A program made the translations under genes and the position numbers. DNA of 64,000 bases from Onchocerca lupi (taxonomy: Eukaryota > Nematoda > Chromadorea > Rhabditida > Onchocercidae). Location: the NCBI GenBank assembly GCA_028564675.1, contig JAOVVO010000364.1:16567-80566 (forward strand). The letters run 5' to 3'. The first letter of the stretch is position 1. The number at the start of each line of letters is the position of its first letter. Positions 11,895 to 24,600 of the stretch are shown here, piece after piece. The notes beneath the pieces are model-generated. The model made no database searches. It was not told the origin of the DNA and was given only the letters and a program-made list of their open reading frames with translations.

Positions 11895-14800
11895 ATGAAG
11901 AATTGTGTAAGATTACATTTATTCCTTGTCATTATAACTGCAAACTCCACAAGGACAGAAAAATTTCAAAGTAAGAATTTTTTGTATTTTGATTCAAACT
12001 TCATGGAAGTTCGCAGTTTTTCAGCTCATAAAACAAACTGGTAGTTGTGTTATCAACGTGAACGAAAGCAATAATGATGATAACATGGAGCGATGATGTT
12101 TTTGATAAGAAGTAGAAGAAAACTTACAGATTCAGACTTAGAATTTAATCGCACTGGTGTCGAGATTGACTCGTAGTGCTGGTTCACTTTAATTCTCTCC
12201 GAATGGTTTAGGAAGAAGTTAGATTAAATTTTTGATTTTTAATGATTTAGAAATTTGATTTGAAAATTAATTGACATTTAAGAAGCGATCTTCCGTTACT
12301 ATCAAAGTTTCAGGAATCTGTGAGGCACAAGGGACATGTATCAATTGTGGTGATGATAGCTTCTCGTATTATAAATGTAGTGTTCCACATGACTGCTTCA
12401 CTGATGAAATCTGTACTAAACAAGGTTTCTGTTGTCCTACTAACAAAACTTTGTCATCTTTATCTAATGATGAGTTTGGTAAGTCTCGTTTTTGGTTTTA
12501 TTTTATCAACGTTTTTGGTTTAAACAAGAATTATAACTGTTAATAAGATGTGCATGCAACAATGACCATTCTTAAATAATATCTAACGTCTCAAAATTGT
12601 AGCAATTTTATTGCTTTACCATGAAATTCTTAATAAAAATTTTAATAAGAATATGAAAGTCTTTATAAAAATTTTAATGAAAGTTCTAATGAACGAAAAT
12701 GAAAGCGAGTTTGAGCAATATTCAGCAGTAATTGGAGGGAACAAAGGATCAGAATGAGGTTTATTTTTCTTTGCTAGAGTTCATAAGCATACTTTACAGA
12801 ATTTCTTGGTGTTCCGGCTCATAGATATGAGTCCGGAAAATTGGGAATATGCCCGGATGGAAGTACCCAGCTTCGACTGTGCAGTGTCGATTCGGATTGC
12901 CTTGGTGATGAAATTTGTGCAATAGGGAGGTGTTGTTTAGGTTGCTGATTAGCCCTGTTTCTGTTGTCTGAGGACATGGAAGATGCATAACGTCCGATCT
13001 TTGATTTACAATTCGGCGTTTAAAAAATCAGAAATTCTCGCATATTTTTTAACAATCTGTTCAAGAACATAAAGAGCATCTCTTCTTACAGTATGTTCGC
13101 AGCATCGACGTCGGGTACTGAATGATTTGCCAACCAATAATGTCGTCGGTGTACATATTCCTCAGTGCGACCCTACCGGGAAATATTATCGAGCGGTGCA
13201 ATGCCGCACCGGAACTGAAGAGTGTTGGTGCGTTTCACAGTTTGGCGGAGTCATTGGCTCGTTGAAACCAAAAACAACAAATTCGAATGCAGCTTGTGAA
13301 GCACTGCGATTGACATTAAAACGCATTGCGGAAAAAAAACAGAAAGTTTACTTGGATGTGCGGGAACGCGTTGAAATACGTCGGAAGCAGGAAAATTTGA
13401 CAAGTCCAAAACAAGAGAATCAATCGAGCATCATATTGTCTAAAGAGCAAACTTCGGAGCCAAAGCAGCAATTTCAGAGCATAAGTGATGGAATCAGAGA
13501 TAAGTGTTTGTGGATGAAACGTGGACGATGTCCAGATCGACCAATACTTCTTATTAATGCATCGAAACTTTGCTACTGTGACGATGATTGTTCGGATTCA
13601 CAGAAATGTTGCCCGGTTTTAACTGGAGAATGGGCTTGTTCCTCGAATATTACAGTTGACACTGGTTATGTTTTTTTATGTTTGCATATGTTTTTTACTT
13701 TTGCACTTCTTTCAAGGAAAATATCTGCTTATTCTATTATTTTTGTTTATTTGTCACCAATTTGCTGAATGATTTTTAAAGCCATTCAACAGGAATTTCT
13801 TGCTCATATTGATTTAGCCCTTAACAGTCGATAGAATGAAATACTTTGTTGAAAAAATTTTGCATATTTGATTAAAGACATTTCTTTTCATTTCTCATAG
13901 ACAATAATCTTTGGAAATTAAGAAATAAAAATCAAATTACTTAATGTTATCATGTTACAGGCCAATTCTTAGCAACACCACACTCGTTACCACTGAATTC
14001 AACAACAGTGAAAGCAGAGTGCACTGAAAATGAACAATTTATAGAGTGTGTTGATGAGTGTCAACCAGCTTGCTTTTCTAGAACATCGATTTCATGCTTT
14101 AATGGACGATGCAAGAGTGGATGTCAATGTAAACCAGGTTTCTGCTCTTTTTTTAATCCAAACTATCTTTATAGAAAAGCAAGCTATAACTGTATTAACT
14201 TGACATACAACTTCGCTCTTCCATTTTTGGAATCGAATCTGAACATTTATGATGTATTAATTGCAAATTAAAATTAAAAGATAACGAAGAGTAGGACAAT
14301 TTTCGAAACTTATAATATTCTTTTCTTAAATTTGATTTCAAAAAGTAGGAACACAGTTTTGTTCGCCGAAAATCAAACTCAAGATTTGCGGAAATGAGGA
14401 TGAAATTATAATCGATAGACAGCAACGAAATCAATACGAAGTTATTGACATATTATTGATTTATATATTGCGAAAACTAGTATTTACATCAAGGAATTCT
14501 AAGTTAACGAAAAATGCAGAGTTTGTTAAAAGTAGTTATAGAGCGCATACGTAATCGCTGGTCTATATTTAAATACGATATATTCAGGTTTCATTCGTCA
14601 AAGAAATGACCTTCATGCACCGTGCATTCCGCGGAATCAGTGTCCTCTGCGGATTATTGAATCAGAAAGACATTGTATCGATCCTCTGCGTGAATATAAA
14701 ACTTGCGGTCCAGCTTGTCCAATTTCTTGTTCTTCTGAAAGCGAAAAATGTAGAACTGAACGTTGTGTGGAAGGATGCTTTTGCAAAGTGCCATATATTC

Positions 14801-17800
14801 TAGAGAATAGTACAGATCCATTACTATCCAAGTGAATATTACCTATGACTATTAATTAGATTACGATGATGATCTCTCAGAATTCTGAATGCTTTTCATA
14901 TTCTTTACAGCAATATCAGTCTTCAGTTAACTGAACTCCAATAATTTTTGCAAGAGTTTTGATTCTAAATTTAAATGTAAAGAGGTTTTTAATTTCAGTT
15001 TGGCAGTAGATTTCTTGATAAAATTTTATTAAATAACTAAAAAAGAACAAGTGAGAGTTCAATCTGCAAATGATTTGAATTGGCATATTTTAGTCACCGA
15101 TATTGGACGTTTAAGATTTTAATGATTAATACAATATTGAAGACTTTTGTCTGATTCAGTTAGGATCTGAATGAAACTTCAAGTTTTTATCAAGACAATC
15201 TCCGCAACAATATTTTGAATTTCAGATGCATCCTATCCATATACTGTCCTCCATTAGCAAGAGACAATTCATCAGTAAATCCTACTATCCATCTCACAGC
15301 GATGGCTTCAATGACCCCTAAATTCCATTTATTTCCTGAACATCACGAAGATTCGACTAATCAACCGGCAGCGACTCAGTGCAGCGATCCATTAAAAAAT
15401 TTTCAGATCTGTGGTTCTGGTTGTCCAGGTTATCCGTTTGCGTCATTCCCGACAACAACTTATCCATTTCGTGCAGTATTACGAAAAACATGATTTCGAA
15501 AGATGAAAGTTCTAGAAAAGATATAACTAAAATGAATAAGTGAAAAAAATTGTTTTCTCATCTCTTCTTCATCCAAATCTTCATCTTATCTCAGGTGGTT
15601 GCAATAATCAAATTGCTGGCTTCTGTGGTACCCAGTGTGTAGCTGGATGTTTCTGTCGTAATCCGTACATTCTGCAAGATGCTTATAATTTGAATTCGCA
15701 GTGTGTATTACCGCATCAGTGTCAATCATCAATTATTCAGCGGCAGCAAATTTGTTCTGATCCCCGGAAAGAGTGGACACGTTGCTTTTCGTACGAGTAA
15801 GTTAAACTACTTTACTTTTGTTACTCATTTGTTGCTCATTTTCACTTATATTTATTTAGTTTATTTTCAAATTTTTGTTTAAATTGCAAGATTTACTTAA
15901 TCATCAAACATTCGTTAATTTACATATTCTTGTTACGTATGAATGGAAAAGAAAACATGTGCAAAGATTCTATCGACTTAAGATCCGTAAAAAGCTATGA
16001 GTATGTCTGATGATTCAATCATCAATTAAACCATCTTTTTGATAAGAATGCCAACATTATTTCTGTACAGATGCGCACGCAGTTGCTCGAATCCGAAAGC
16101 TACATGTACAACAGATGATTGTACACCTGGTTGTATTTGTCGTGAGCCGTACCTACTGTACGACTCAAATAACCCCAATTCACGTTGCGTACTTCCCAGT
16201 GAATGTGGCTCACAGTGCTCCGATTCATTAAAAGAGTATCAGGCTTGTGCTTCCTCATGTCCTATGGGTTGTAATAATCGAGTACCGCAAACTTGTTCGC
16301 CATGTGTCTCTGGATGTTTTTGCAAATCGGGTTAGCAATTTTTCCTGGAAAATTTTCGGAAATTTTGCATAATTTCGTAAATTTCTGAGAAAAAAACTTT
16401 AAATTAATTGGTTAAATAAAATGATCGTAATCCAATCCTACCAAATATTTAATTTTAGGATTTGTGTTTGAAGATGCTGTGAACTGGCGTACTTCTAAAT
16501 GCATACCTTTAAATCAATGCCCAATGACTAATATTTCTGCTTTCTTAGTAGCACTTATTCCGGAAAACAAAAAGTCAGGTATACTTTGAGATTAGTGATT
16601 TTTTTTTCAGAAGCTAATTTAAATCTTAGTTTAAAATTTTAATTTGTGCAAAACATGAAAATTGTGTTAAATTACTGATCTTATAGCGAACATTACGGAA
16701 TGTCCTGCGACAACAGTCGATCTGAGTGGGAAATTTTGTAATTTTGATTCTGAATGTCCAGCCCAGCAGGTAAATTATCGAATCAAAGTAACCACATTAT
16801 CAAACATTCTCCTAAAGCATAATCATATTGCATTTTATTGAAAGAAACAATTAAGATTTTTATCCGATGGTTCCAAAGAGAAATGCTAAAAACTGAGAAG
16901 TTGTCATAGAAGTCAAATAAATGAATTAATCAAACTTAAAATTGATAAGAAGTCAATTGCAATAAAACTGACCATGGAATATTTTGGATTATATTAAGGT
17001 GGCGTAACAATAATAATAAACAAAAAATCATTGGTAAGAAAAAAAAAGTAAATTTTAGCGCTGCTGTCATTCAACTTTATATGCAATGGCAAGTTCGAAA
17101 CAATCACGCTGCACTTGCATCGATCCACATGCCTATTGGGATCCTTGTGGTACCTTATGTCCAGAGTACTGTGGACAACTTGCCACACCGGTATGTTCAT
17201 CAACCTGTAATCCTGGCTGCCACTGCGCATATGGTTACGTGAAAGCAAGAAATCATGTAAATGCCCCATGTGTACTACGAACAGAATGCTTCCAACTTGG
17301 TAGTTACTTCAAAATTTTTTAGACTTGATTTGAAAAAAAACAAAATCACAACATCCAGCTTGTTGATTGCATTCTTATTTCTTCCCTTCTAACCGCAAAT
17401 GTAGTTACATAAATGGCCGAGTAATTAATAGCATCTCGACAATGAATAATCAGAGCTCAATACTCATTATGACCTATAGCTGTTGTAAGTAGCTAGAGCT
17501 GAGAATATTTCAAAAATTTCTTTTTCTTTTGAAAATTATAATTCTCACTTCAAAATTTAAGCATTTTTCAATTACAAGAAATTTCACAGATTTAACAAGA
17601 CAGTCATTTCATTTCATTTCTTTTTTTTTTGCTGTCTTTAGTCTATAACTGATTCAGGAAGGTATGTTGATATTGCAGAAGACCAAAAACATACAACCAA
17701 ACCATATAATATGTGGAAAGAAATAGCAACTGTAAAAATGTTGAGTGATGTGAATAAAATTATTGGTGATGTAAAAATCAAAGAGATCAGCAAAGAAAGA

Positions 17801-20678
17801 ATCAAGTTGGAAGGTACAATTAAAGGTAAATACTTGTCAGAAACTTCAATATTAGTGACGATAGAATTCATGTCAACATTTGGAGGTTGTGGATAAGAAT
17901 TTTTTATTGAAAATTGAAATTTTCTTCAAAGAGAAGAAAGCAGAAAAGGATAGAAACTTTAGTGAAATACTGGATCCTAAGAATTCTATGAATTTGACTT
18001 TAAAAAAAAAAAAAAAAAACTATCATTTTGAAAATGCAGAAACAAGTGATTTAATTTGTTACATGAAGAATTCTATTCTGTGCATTATCAGAATTATCAG
18101 TGGACACTATTAGTTGTCGTTAAGTTGTCAGTTCTTTTTCACCAACTGTCCTCGCATCAACTTTATCAAGTATTGTTCAACTCAGAAAATAACTTCTTAG
18201 CATTACTTAACATTACTTAACACTACTTACTTATTCTTATTTGTTGCACCTGGGATTTATTTCAACTTAATTATTCGTTTAAATATACTTCACAGCATGT
18301 CCATGATTTCCATTTATTTCTTATCCTTTTCGATTAATTTCTACTTTTCATGTTTTAATTTTCCAAGATAAATCTGGAATTGAATCAAAAAAAGAGGATT
18401 TCTTATTACAAAAGTTTTTAATGAAAACAGAGCCTGATTACAACAGTTTACTTGTTTTCTCAGTATTGCTCACAATTGACCACTTTATTTCTCTCTTCTG
18501 AAAATCGTTTCGAGTTGTAACAAAAAATAAAAGGCTCTTATAGATTTTATGCGACAGAAAAAGATTTCGCTCATTGAAATTAATCTAAACATTATGTAAA
18601 GTAAATGATATCTTGTGTGGTAAATAATGCTTGGCTCAGGATTGTTAAATGAAGTAGAAATTTTTGAAGATGATTAAGCAAGTACCACGCATAAAGAGGA
18701 AACTTAGCAACCTTACATTTTTACCATCGGAGACAGTGAAGGAGTATGTGAGGTGATCTTAGAAGATGGATTATGTTATTAGTGAAATCGTAGTCATTAT
18801 ATAAAAAAAAAAAAAATTGGTTTTCGTCGAACTGAAAGTGACGTTTGTTTTTTATAAAGTTTAAAATTTAATCTTTTTTTTTTGTAAAAATTATAAAGTT
18901 ACAAACACATAGTTGAAAGTCAAGAAGCTTTTGAAAAATATGTTAACAATTTTCTGATTTATCACCGCTTTAAAATTTGCATTTGCAAACAGCACTGATG
19001 GATCACGATGAAATTTCCAGAAAGCAAACAAAAGGCTAGTGCAGGTGAAAAAAAACATCTGACAATTTTTGTCGTTATGAATACTGAGCTTTTTCAAATC
19101 TTTTCTGTCGTCAAGTGCTTCAAGTTTTGCTACTTTAAATATATATTGAGCATTTTTTTTTGCTGCAATAGTTTTAAGCTATTTTGCACGAAAAGCAACA
19201 TTTTGCATCATCATCAGCAACCTGGATAAGTTGAATGAAAGACTTAGAGAAGGGCAATGAATCCGAAGGATTTTCAGCTTTTAATCTATCGTTACTTGAT
19301 AACAGTACTGTTGATTATTTGCAGGTAAAGTAACTGTGACCATTATAAAATATACAGTCTTCGAAAGAAAAAGAAATAATATAATTTTCTTATAACTGTG
19401 TATACAAACTTAATAATTAAAAAAGCAATAAATTAGAAAATAGTTAACTAATAATCTAAGAAATGCACGATAATAAAAATCAGAATAAATTCAGGATTGC
19501 CAATTGGCGAACACGCACTCATTATACATCAGGCCGGCGATTTATCCGATTCGTGCGCTAATATTGGTCCCATTATGGCAAGTGACAAAAAATTTAATGT
19601 ATCTGCCATATTCGGGAATGTTAAAGCAGATGGTGTCAAAAATGCAACAATTGGTTAGATCCAGTAACTTAAATGAATAAAAAAGCAATGAGTTATAAAA
19701 TAGTTGAATAATATTTCTTCAGAAATAATTTTTATTTCCAGCAGCATGAAACATGCTGAAGTAGTCCGTTTTTTTTTTTTTCGTCGCAGTATTGAATATT
19801 TCAAAGCATAGGATCATTCTATTAAGACTTTCTATTAGGAATTAAAGACGTTTTCTAATTCAGATGAGAAAGGCAAAAAGTATAAATAGGTATTTTTATT
19901 TTACACTACGTATTTGTGTTGAAAATTTGCATTTCAGCCAAAGTTTGTTGAAAAAAAAAGTTTATGAAAGAAATTTTGGTTAATTTTTAAATTAAATAAA
20001 TTTTCGGCAACAATTGATTTAGAGGACTATTTCGAATATCACAACTCATTAATTTTTTATTCATAATAACAGCATAAATCATTCATTTAAAATTCGTTTG
20101 TTTTTCATTTTAAAGATAACTGGATGCTTCAGCAAAGAAAATTATTGCATCTGTGCACGGACAAATCAGAGACTGAAAACGGTGAAAACAATAATGATGT
20201 TGCGATAGTCTTATAGATGATATTGAAACAGGCTTAGACATTCAGGAGATGCTGAATTTAATATATAGTAAAGGTGCATTAGTCTGGGAAATAAGTGAGT
20301 ACGAAGGCAGGAAAACATGAAATGGACGTTAGATACTTGAATGATCTTTCTTATAGCACTTCATCAAAACGTTTTAACTTCTCGAGAGTTGTATTACTTT
20401 TCTCAAACAAGAAAAAATATCAAAACTCTCGAGAATTTTTTTCCTAAGAGTCATTTGCTATTTAATAAACTTTCTTTATGTTTGATTATTTAATGAAGAA
20501 TAGAACGAAAGGCTCGAAAATTTGGGCATATTTAGATCGAGAAATTGACTGGCCGCAAGATATCTCATTAATTGGCCGTTCGCTGGTAATTCATAAATTA
20601 TCAGTAATGGAATGGTCATTGCGTAATGAAGACGTATTACCACTCGCTTGCGGTACAATTGGTTTTGCATCGTCATAA
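11895..20678 (+). CDS. Secreted multi-domain protein: thyroglobulin-1, WAP-like, six TIL domains and a C-terminal SOD-like domain
   Basis: Sixteen exons join in phase into about 1018 residues: 11895-11970, 12314-12478, 12800-12940, 13092-13664, 13961-14137, 14588-14831, 15226-15428, 15595-15796, 16071-16330, 16459-16578, 16687-16769, 17059-17299, 17658-17825, 19495-19653, 20217-20294, 20512-20678. A signal peptide (MKNCVRLHLFLVIITANS) opens it. Two small modules follow with the pattern DEIC-x(3-4)-CC (residues ~27-127). Next come a thyroglobulin type-1 domain (~129-190: IPQCDPTGKYYRAVQC, CWCV), a Lys/Gln-rich linker, a WAP-like domain (~265-310), five TIL domains (~335-715, each with C-x-C such as GCFCRNPYIL), a WAP-like piece split over exons 11-12, a sixth TIL (~760-825) and the SOD-like domain. 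TIL, WAP and thyropin folds commonly inhibit serine or cysteine proteases, so an extracellular inhibitor role is likely. A poly(A) signal lies at 20784-20789. The link between exons 12 and 13 is the main uncertainty. The weakest acceptor is that of exon 16 (CGAAAG). Confidence 0.8.
17658..20678 (+). CDS. Cu/Zn superoxide dismutase-like domain (exons 13-16 of the TIL gene), predicted catalytically inactive
   Basis: Exons 17658-17825, 19495-19653, 20217-20294 and 20512-20678 encode a Cu/Zn-SOD fold: the first strands (TVKMLSDVNKIIGDVKI), then GEHALIIHQAGDLSDSC, GNVKADG, ISLIGRSLVIH and LACGTIG near the end. Against the family motif G-x-H-x-F-H-x-H, the first copper His is Ile while the second is kept (IIH). 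The bridging His (GPHFNP in the family) is Ile (GPIMAS). The zinc loop is too short to carry its usual His/His/Asp. The active-site Arg before ACG is absent. One copper-type His (LVIH) remains. I infer no dismutase activity. Joined in phase (phase 1) to the TIL exons and with no signal peptide of its own, it most likely is the C-terminus of that protein; a separate gene starting at the ATG at 17711 is the alternative. Confidence 0.75.
20379..20435. repeat. Inverted repeat, 12-bp arms
   Basis: TTCTCGAGAGTT at 20379-20390 pairs perfectly with AACTCTCGAGAA at 20424-20435 across a 33-base AT-rich spacer. It lies in the last intron of the TIL/SOD gene, just before its weak acceptor. Confidence 0.6.
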
Positions 20679-21617
20679 TCTCGAATATTGCTATTTTGAT
20701 TGATTACTGTTATCTGTTTTTGTTATCTTTACGTACTTTGTTTTAATAGAAGTGATTGACTGAAATACAATCATATATTACAGAATAAAATTTCATAGAA
20801 TTCCAACAAAAAAATCTTTTTGTTAAAAGTAGCAAGTAACAGACACAGAGGAATTTTTGCACGAATAAAAATTTCAAATCAAAGAGAATCGCATGAAAAA
20901 CATCGGGAAAGCACCAAGTGCAGCGGTAGATGGAATATCATTATGGGAAGTCAGTGGGATTGGTACCTTTTAAAATCTAATTTGAAGTATAGGACGGTAC
21001 GACTCATTTGATTTTCCTGTGCAGCTAATTTGAAATCAAAAAGCATTTCATAAATGAATTATACCCTTGTTAACAGCTATGTTTTGGTGACATTTACATT
21101 TCCATTCAACTACTGCCAGTTTATTTTCACGATGCCTAGATGATTACATTGATAATTTCATTCTTCCAACATTCTTATTCTAAAATTTTTTTCGAAATGA
21201 GACATTCCTATTTATTGCATGAAACAGTTATTTAAGGTAAAGAAGAAAAAGAAAAACGGTAGAAAAACTGTTTCCTCTATGTCATTCAACGAGGAAATAT
21301 CTTCTGCTATCTATATTTTTAGAATACATTACATCAATAATTTTTTATGCTCAAATCGTATTTCCCATGAAAATCCCTGGTTGACTTTGAATAATTAATA
21401 TGTTATACAGAGCAAAAACCAAAGGTCATTTTAAGGAAAGGATTTATTCAAATTTTCATGACGACATGGTTTGCATCTCAGTTGATCTCCTTTACTGTTG
21501 TTGACATAGTGGTTCTGATGGGTCCCATTCTCATTTCAATTTCTGATCTTTAAAGGTACCACTTCTTTTTTTTTTCAAGTTCTCTTATAGGATTGTTAAC
21601 CTTGAAATACGTGGGAG
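20679..21617. other. Intergenic between the TIL/SOD gene and the SLC46-like gene
   Basis: It begins with a short 3' UTR carrying an AATAAA at 20784-20789, about 105 bases after the stop. The rest is AT-rich, with no gene or repeat recognised. Both flanking genes are on the plus strand, 0.94 kb apart, so the promoter of the transporter should be here. Confidence 0.6.
20784..20789 (+). terminator. Poly(A) signal AATAAA for the TIL/SOD gene
   Basis: First canonical AATAAA after the stop codon at 20678, at a normal distance for a nematode 3' UTR. There is no AATAAA between 17300 and 17657, which fits the two halves being one transcript. Confidence 0.5.
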
Positions 21618-24600
21618 ATGGAGACAGAAGCCACTGATGCCACGGCTTATAGTGCCAAATTTCTGTTTTTAAAAACTATTCGGATTAATGTGCCGTTATG
21701 TTTATATTCCATCACAAGCTTTATGTATCATCCGATTTTCCAATCACTTGTCTATCAGAAGGTTAGTTTCTTCATTCTTCTGTTGTTTTATTTTATCGAA
21801 AGACCCGACTGAGATACCGCGATAGTACAAGTTGGTATTAAGTGATATCAAGCTTATGCATTCCAAAATCTTCAGAAAAGAAGTGAACATATTTTACTTA
21901 ATTAATTGCATAAAAGTGGGGCAGAATAAAATCATTACCGATCATTCCTTCTTCAAGATGAAAGCTCTTTATGAAGAATAATTGAAGATAATGAGCGTTA
22001 GATAATTACATTGTCTTATCATTCATAACATTTATGAATCTATCAGATATTATCCCTATTAGTGATATGATAAGATAATCTACTAATATCAAATTTTATT
22101 TAGCACTACTTATACATTCCAATTCCAGATATTCTCGTAAATATTCTAATTGATAATATGATAATAACATATCACCTTGGATTGTGCCGTATTTTACTTA
22201 TCGGTTTTGTTTTAATGAACTTGGAAATTTCATCTAATTAGTCTGTGAGCAGACTCTATTTGACCATTGCTGGAATCAAATTTATTTCCTTTTCACTGTT
22301 ATTTTTGTTGTGTTACTTTTAGGCTTGCTTACAATATGGTGATCGAATAGGTATTGGTGTGAACTGCTCACATCGTGAGATTTCATCTAATTCAGAATTG
22401 CAGGCAATAGCGAATTGGATACTTTTATTGAGGTTCACTTTTTTACTCCTATTCATGTAAATTTGTTCATTTGATTGTTTATTTTATTATACTAGTATTA
22501 AGCGAATAAAGTCAAGCTACTCTATAAGCAAAAAATCAGAATGCTGAATGTAGGTGCTTTTAGGAACATAAACCGCTGAATATTTTAACCAGAGTATTTT
22601 AATGATCGACAAATTTTGCAATAATTCCAAAAAATTTTCAGCAGTGTTGCGATTTGTTCACTTGGACTTTTTACATCTGCACTTATTGGACGATTTAGTG
22701 ATACGAAATCTCGAAAAACAGCTTTATTAATACCATTCAGTGGACTTATACTTGAAGGTGCCTCATTGGTAGTGCAGTCGTATTATATGGAAGTGAGCAA
22801 TTTAACTTCTCTCAAAAAAATCTCCATTATTCAAGCAATTTTATAATACTTCATTTATAGATTGACCAGACTAAAAATACAACGCTTCATAGCCTTTTAA
22901 CAACGACCATCAATCAATTTCAGCTATTAAATTTTTCTAACGGCGTTAATTTGTCGAGTATGTTTCAGCTTTCAGTATATTGGTTAGTCGGAAGTGAAGC
23001 GCTTTTCGCAGCTTTTGGTGGCTATATGTCCATTTTTTCATCATTTTTTGCTTATGCTACTGATTCTATGCGCAGTTATCCACCAAAGTGTCGATCACTA
23101 GTCATCGCAATTTTGGAAGGTGTTATTGGCTTTGGAGGTAAAATATATGGTCTTTCGAGATTTCAGTTTTAATTCAGATCTTAAATTCTTCCAGGCACAA
23201 TCGGTTATTTATGCTCGTTTTCGCTGAAATTTTGGGGATTTGTTGGTTTGTTCACAGCATTCCTCGTAATATATATTATTTGTTTCTTGGCAGTATTCTT
23301 TCTTCCATCCATGAACAATAAAGGCACTACTGAAATAGAATACAAAAGGAATATGTTTGGATTCGATCTAGTCGTGAGTAGTTTTCATTTTGTTAGAATT
23401 GTTTCAGTCTATTTAGACATAATAAAAATGATAAAAATGATAGTCTCTGTCACTATTGTGTATCCTTGTCGAAAATTTAAGAAACGATATTTTCGTCCTT
23501 ATTCTTCAATTTAGTTTCTACTTTTGATACTAGGGATTACGTGGTTCAGAAAATATTAATGTAGCTCATAACAGAAAGAAGAAAAGATGTAAAAAATTTA
23601 CTAAGAAGTTGCTATTCGTTATACTGTAAAACATTTGGGTTAATGTCACGCAGCTTGAACAATTCAAATCCCAAATTTAGTTCTTTTTAGGCTTAAATAG
23701 TTGTAATAACTTCATAAAAGGGGGAAAAAAAAGGAAAAGATTTGTGCATAAAAAAATTTTAATAGTGTTTCCATAATTCTTTTGAATAGTGACCTTCATA
23801 AGACATTCAATATTACCAGTGAATTGCGGAGTTGAAGATTTTAAGCCGTTTAGAAAATGGGTGATCTGAACTGAAAAGAATGTTGGATAACGATATACAT
23901 TTCGGATAGTTCGAATTTGTTTTCCATTCACAAAGATAACATTCCGGAACTTAAATAGCTTCAAGAGAGAATTTTCGTTACGCTAAAAGTTTGATGGATA
24001 TGGTGTCGAAAGATACGAATATGGAGTGATGAAGAAATATTTCACACAAGAAAAGGAATTTTTGCGATTGGAAAATTGCTTGAGATTAACATGGCATTTC
24101 TTTTTTCTATTTTGACTGGAACGCTTTGATGACGAACTGAAAAAAGGATCGACATTATTTTGCTGGCCAATTTTCTGTTCACTAACTGGAGGGAGTTGGA
24201 CATCTTTTAAGAAAATCTGTTCGGTACAGATTTAATAGCAGCAATCGGATTGATCGTTTTATTTTACGATGAGATGATCAATTTGATCAAATTTAGGAAA
24301 TTTGTAGTTGCAAGTGTTAGAGAATTCAGTAAATCCTTCAGAAAATTTGCATAAGATTCATCTTGAAGTTTTTTGAACAGAATTGGATCGGTCGAAAAAA
24401 AATAGATGTTATGATTGTTCTGCGCCATAAAGATTATTATGGTGGATTGGATATGTAGCATGTGCCAAACGATAAAAGTGAATTGAATCGATAAGTTCAT
24501 TTAAAGGGAGCAAAAGCAATAAAATTTCCAATTTGATGAAGATATGGTTGCAGAATCAAAGTCACTATGAAAAAATCTTGAAAGGCTATATTAACATGTA

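Noticed and set aside
14195..14434. Minus-strand ORF inside the TIL gene
   Set aside because: It lies mostly over an intron and opposite a TIL exon, with no motif of its own.
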